DNA from: AC-32 sp963821495
GTDB lineage: Bacteria; Actinomycetota; Thermoleophilia; Gaiellales; Gaiellaceae
Reading direction: 5' to 3'
Assembly: GCA_963821495.1 (NCBI GenBank)
Contig: CAWGEA010000003.1
Span: 1-64,000, forward strand
DNA length: 64,000 bases
Below the pieces are notes generated by a model, which was not told the origin of the DNA, made no database searches, and saw only the letters and a program-made list of their open reading frames with translations. Positions within the stretch are counted from its first letter, which is position 1; the number at the start of each line of letters is the position of its first letter. A program made the position numbers and the translations under genes. Below are positions 62,636 to 64,000 of the stretch, piece after piece.

Positions 62636-62746
62636 GCGTCCGCTGCCCGCCGCCGAGCCGTCACCAGTGCTACCAGCACCGCCGACGTCTCGTCGCCGTG
62701 CCCCAGAGCAACCAGCCCGCGCCCCGGGGCGAGCGATCTCGTGCCG

Positions 62747-64000
62747 TCAACGATCAAGGCGGTAGAGAACGTAACGGGAGCCGGTGTAGGCGCGCGGCAG
62801 GTCGAAGTCGCGGCGCACCCGTGTGCGGTCGACGAGCAGCCAGTGCGCGCCGTAGCGGCGGGCAAGGGAGAGCGGGCCGCCGTCACGTACGAACCGGAGC
62901 GCGTCGCGGACGCGGGCCGTCGGCCGGTTCGCCTTCGTGTCGGCGACGTGCGAGGTGGGCGCGGCGTTCACGTACACCGGCGCGAACGCTCCCAGCTCGT
63001 ACGCGGTCAGCGGGTCGGAGAAGACGACGTCGCCGTCGGGCACGTCGCGGCGCACGGCGGCAACGAGCTTCTGCGGCAGGCCGAGCCGCGCATGCGGCGA
63101 GCGCGTCCAGTGCGAGTAGCCGTGCACGGCGACCGGGACGAGGAAGAGGGCGACCGCGGAGGCCGCGAGCAGCGGCACGCCCTCGACCTCTGGGATCCTG
63201 CGGCCGAAGAGCGCGGCGGCCAGGAGCGCCGCCACCGCGAGCCCGAACACGACCCAGGTCAGCAGCGGCGGGCCGCCGTCGGCGTAGCGGTACGGCGCGC
63301 CGAAGTCTCCGGGGAAGGCGAGCTGCAGCGCGATTCCCGCGGCGAGAGCGACGGGGAGCACGGCCCAGCCGAGGAAGCCCGAGAGCACGAGCGCCCCGCC
63401 GACGAGCACGAACGGCCGCGGCGAGAAGGCGATGATCCTCCGCGCCTGCGAGATCGAGACCGCGTCCGCGAAATGCGGGAAGACGAACGGCAGCAGCGCG
63501 ATCGTCAGCGTCGCGAGCATCGTCCCGAGCGCGAACGCGCCCCAGAGCCGGCGGTAGGCGAAGACCGCGAGCGGAAGCAGCACGAGGGCGGCGACCGCGA
63601 TCGCGCCCGCGCGCCCGAACAGCTCCGGAGTGAGGCGGTAGCTGTGCAGCCCGAAGACGTCGAGCTCGGCGCCGTACGCCGCGAACGCCCGCCGCAGCTC
63701 TACGTGCGAGGGGCTGTGCGAGGCGGTCTCCTGCACGACCGGCAGCAGCCAGAGCACGACCAGGCCCGCGGGAATCGCAATCGCCGCCAGCGCCGCCGCG
63801 AGCCGCGCGACGTCGTGTCGAGTGTCGAGCGCGGCACGCACCACGAAGAAGCCCGCGAGCCCGACTCCGACGAGCACGGAGTAGGTCGGGTGCACCAGCG
63901 TCATCACGAGCGCGGCGCCGGCGATCGACGCGAGCAGGGCCGCCGACGGCTCCCGCGCGTAGGCGAAGACGAGCGCCAGCAGCGCCGGGAGCACGAGCAC
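62747..64000 (-). CDS. Multi-pass membrane protein, GT39-like (partial, N-terminus beyond window)
   Basis: The C-terminal 417 residues of a larger membrane protein. Eight or more hydrophobic segments (for example LLASIAGAALVMTLVHPTYS and PFVLVGGALVLSGFLGWAVL) alternate with loops, and the last about 120 residues form a soluble domain with VPDGDVVFSDPLTAYELGAF, ARRYGAHWLLVDRTRVRRDF and YTGSRYVLYRLDR. That end resembles the outer domain of GT39-like or YfhO-like polyprenyl-dependent glycosyltransferases. The open frame runs off the right edge, so the catalytic N-terminus cannot be judged. Confidence 0.7.
   Translation of the reverse strand: MLVLPALLALVFAYAREPSAALLASIAGAALVMTLVHPTYSVLVGVGLAGFFVVRAALDTRHDVARLAAALAAIAIPAGLVVLWLLPVVQETASHSPSHVELRRAFAAYGAELDVFGLHSYRLTPELFGRAGAIAVAALVLLPLAVFAYRRLWGAFALGTMLATLTIALLPFVFPHFADAVSISQARRIIAFSPRPFVLVGGALVLSGFLGWAVLPVALAAGIALQLAFPGDFGAPYRYADGGPPLLTWVVFGLAVAALLAAALFGRRIPEVEGVPLLAASAVALFLVPVAVHGYSHWTRSPHARLGLPQKLVAAVRRDVPDGDVVFSDPLTAYELGAFAPVYVNAAPTSHVADTKANRPTARVRDALRFVRDGGPLSLARRYGAHWLLVDRTRVRRDFDLPRAYTGSRYVLYRLDR

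Noticed and set aside
1..64000. CRISPR arrays, tRNA, rRNA, transposases, attachment sites
   Set aside because: No regularly spaced short repeats, no tRNA-like cloverleaf sequence and no transposase or integrase motifs were noticed on either strand.

Overview
The window looks like a chromosomal segment of a high-GC actinobacterium (roughly 70% GC by eye). GTG and TTG starts are common, same-strand genes overlap by 4 bp (ATGA/GTGA), and many genes have a TANNNT box 6-8 nt before the start codon, as expected for leaderless mRNAs. LPFTG-type anchors, Ig-like repeat proteins, PQQ-like propellers and a GT39-like membrane protein together suggest the Thermoleophilia (Gaiellales/Solirubrobacterales), possibly a metagenome-assembled genome. 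That placement is inference. I saw no rRNA, tRNA, CRISPR array or insertion sequence.

Layout. 0-4 kb: a minus-strand operon, ABC-2 permease - hemE - hemH - ABC ATPase, in which two heme genes sit inside a Wzm/Wzt-type polysaccharide exporter. 4-32 kb: a glycan assembly island with about fifteen glycosyltransferases, several methyltransferases, a Wzx-type flippase, a sugar-1-phosphate nucleotidyltransferase, and nucleotide-sugar enzymes (LegB-like dehydratase, DegT aminotransferase, Gmd, Rmd-like reductase). 32-35.5 kb: an initiating phosphoglycosyltransferase, a secreted glycosidase-like protein and a UDP-xylose-synthase-like enzyme. 35.6-42.3 kb: a metabolic interlude with a tryptophanase/tyrosine phenol-lyase family enzyme, a membrane alpha/beta hydrolase, the threonine-degradation operon tdh-kbl-CBS, and asnA. 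42.4-55 kb: a second phosphoglycosyltransferase, an LPFTG surface protein, a very large membrane-spanning ECF sigma factor, a DPM-like glycosyltransferase, a Wzz-like protein, two PQQ-like propellers, a processive-type GT2, and a VCBS-propeller/PASTA protein. 55-62.5 kb: a tight operon with FemAB-like transferase, a third phosphoglycosyltransferase, three GT-B glycosyltransferases, an ATP-grasp ligase and an O-antigen ligase/polymerase. A partial multi-pass membrane protein runs off the right edge.

How it works together. The genes cover initiation (three phosphoglycosyltransferases), precursor synthesis (GDP-mannose to GDP-6-deoxyhexose, UDP-xylose and amino-sugar branches), chain building, methyl or amino-acid decoration, and two export routes (ABC and Wzx/Wzy-like). 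More than one surface glycan is therefore likely made here.

The most unusual gene is at 44702-47948. It joins an ECF sigma factor, a zinc anti-sigma motif, one membrane helix, and a fibronectin/Ig-like repeat ectodomain in one chain, which would be a complete outside-to-transcription signalling device.

Caution: about twenty genes, mainly in 5-31 kb, are broken by small frameshifts. At every isolated site I compared, the shift equals one extra base. I read these as sequence or assembly errors and annotate the broken genes as whole genes.
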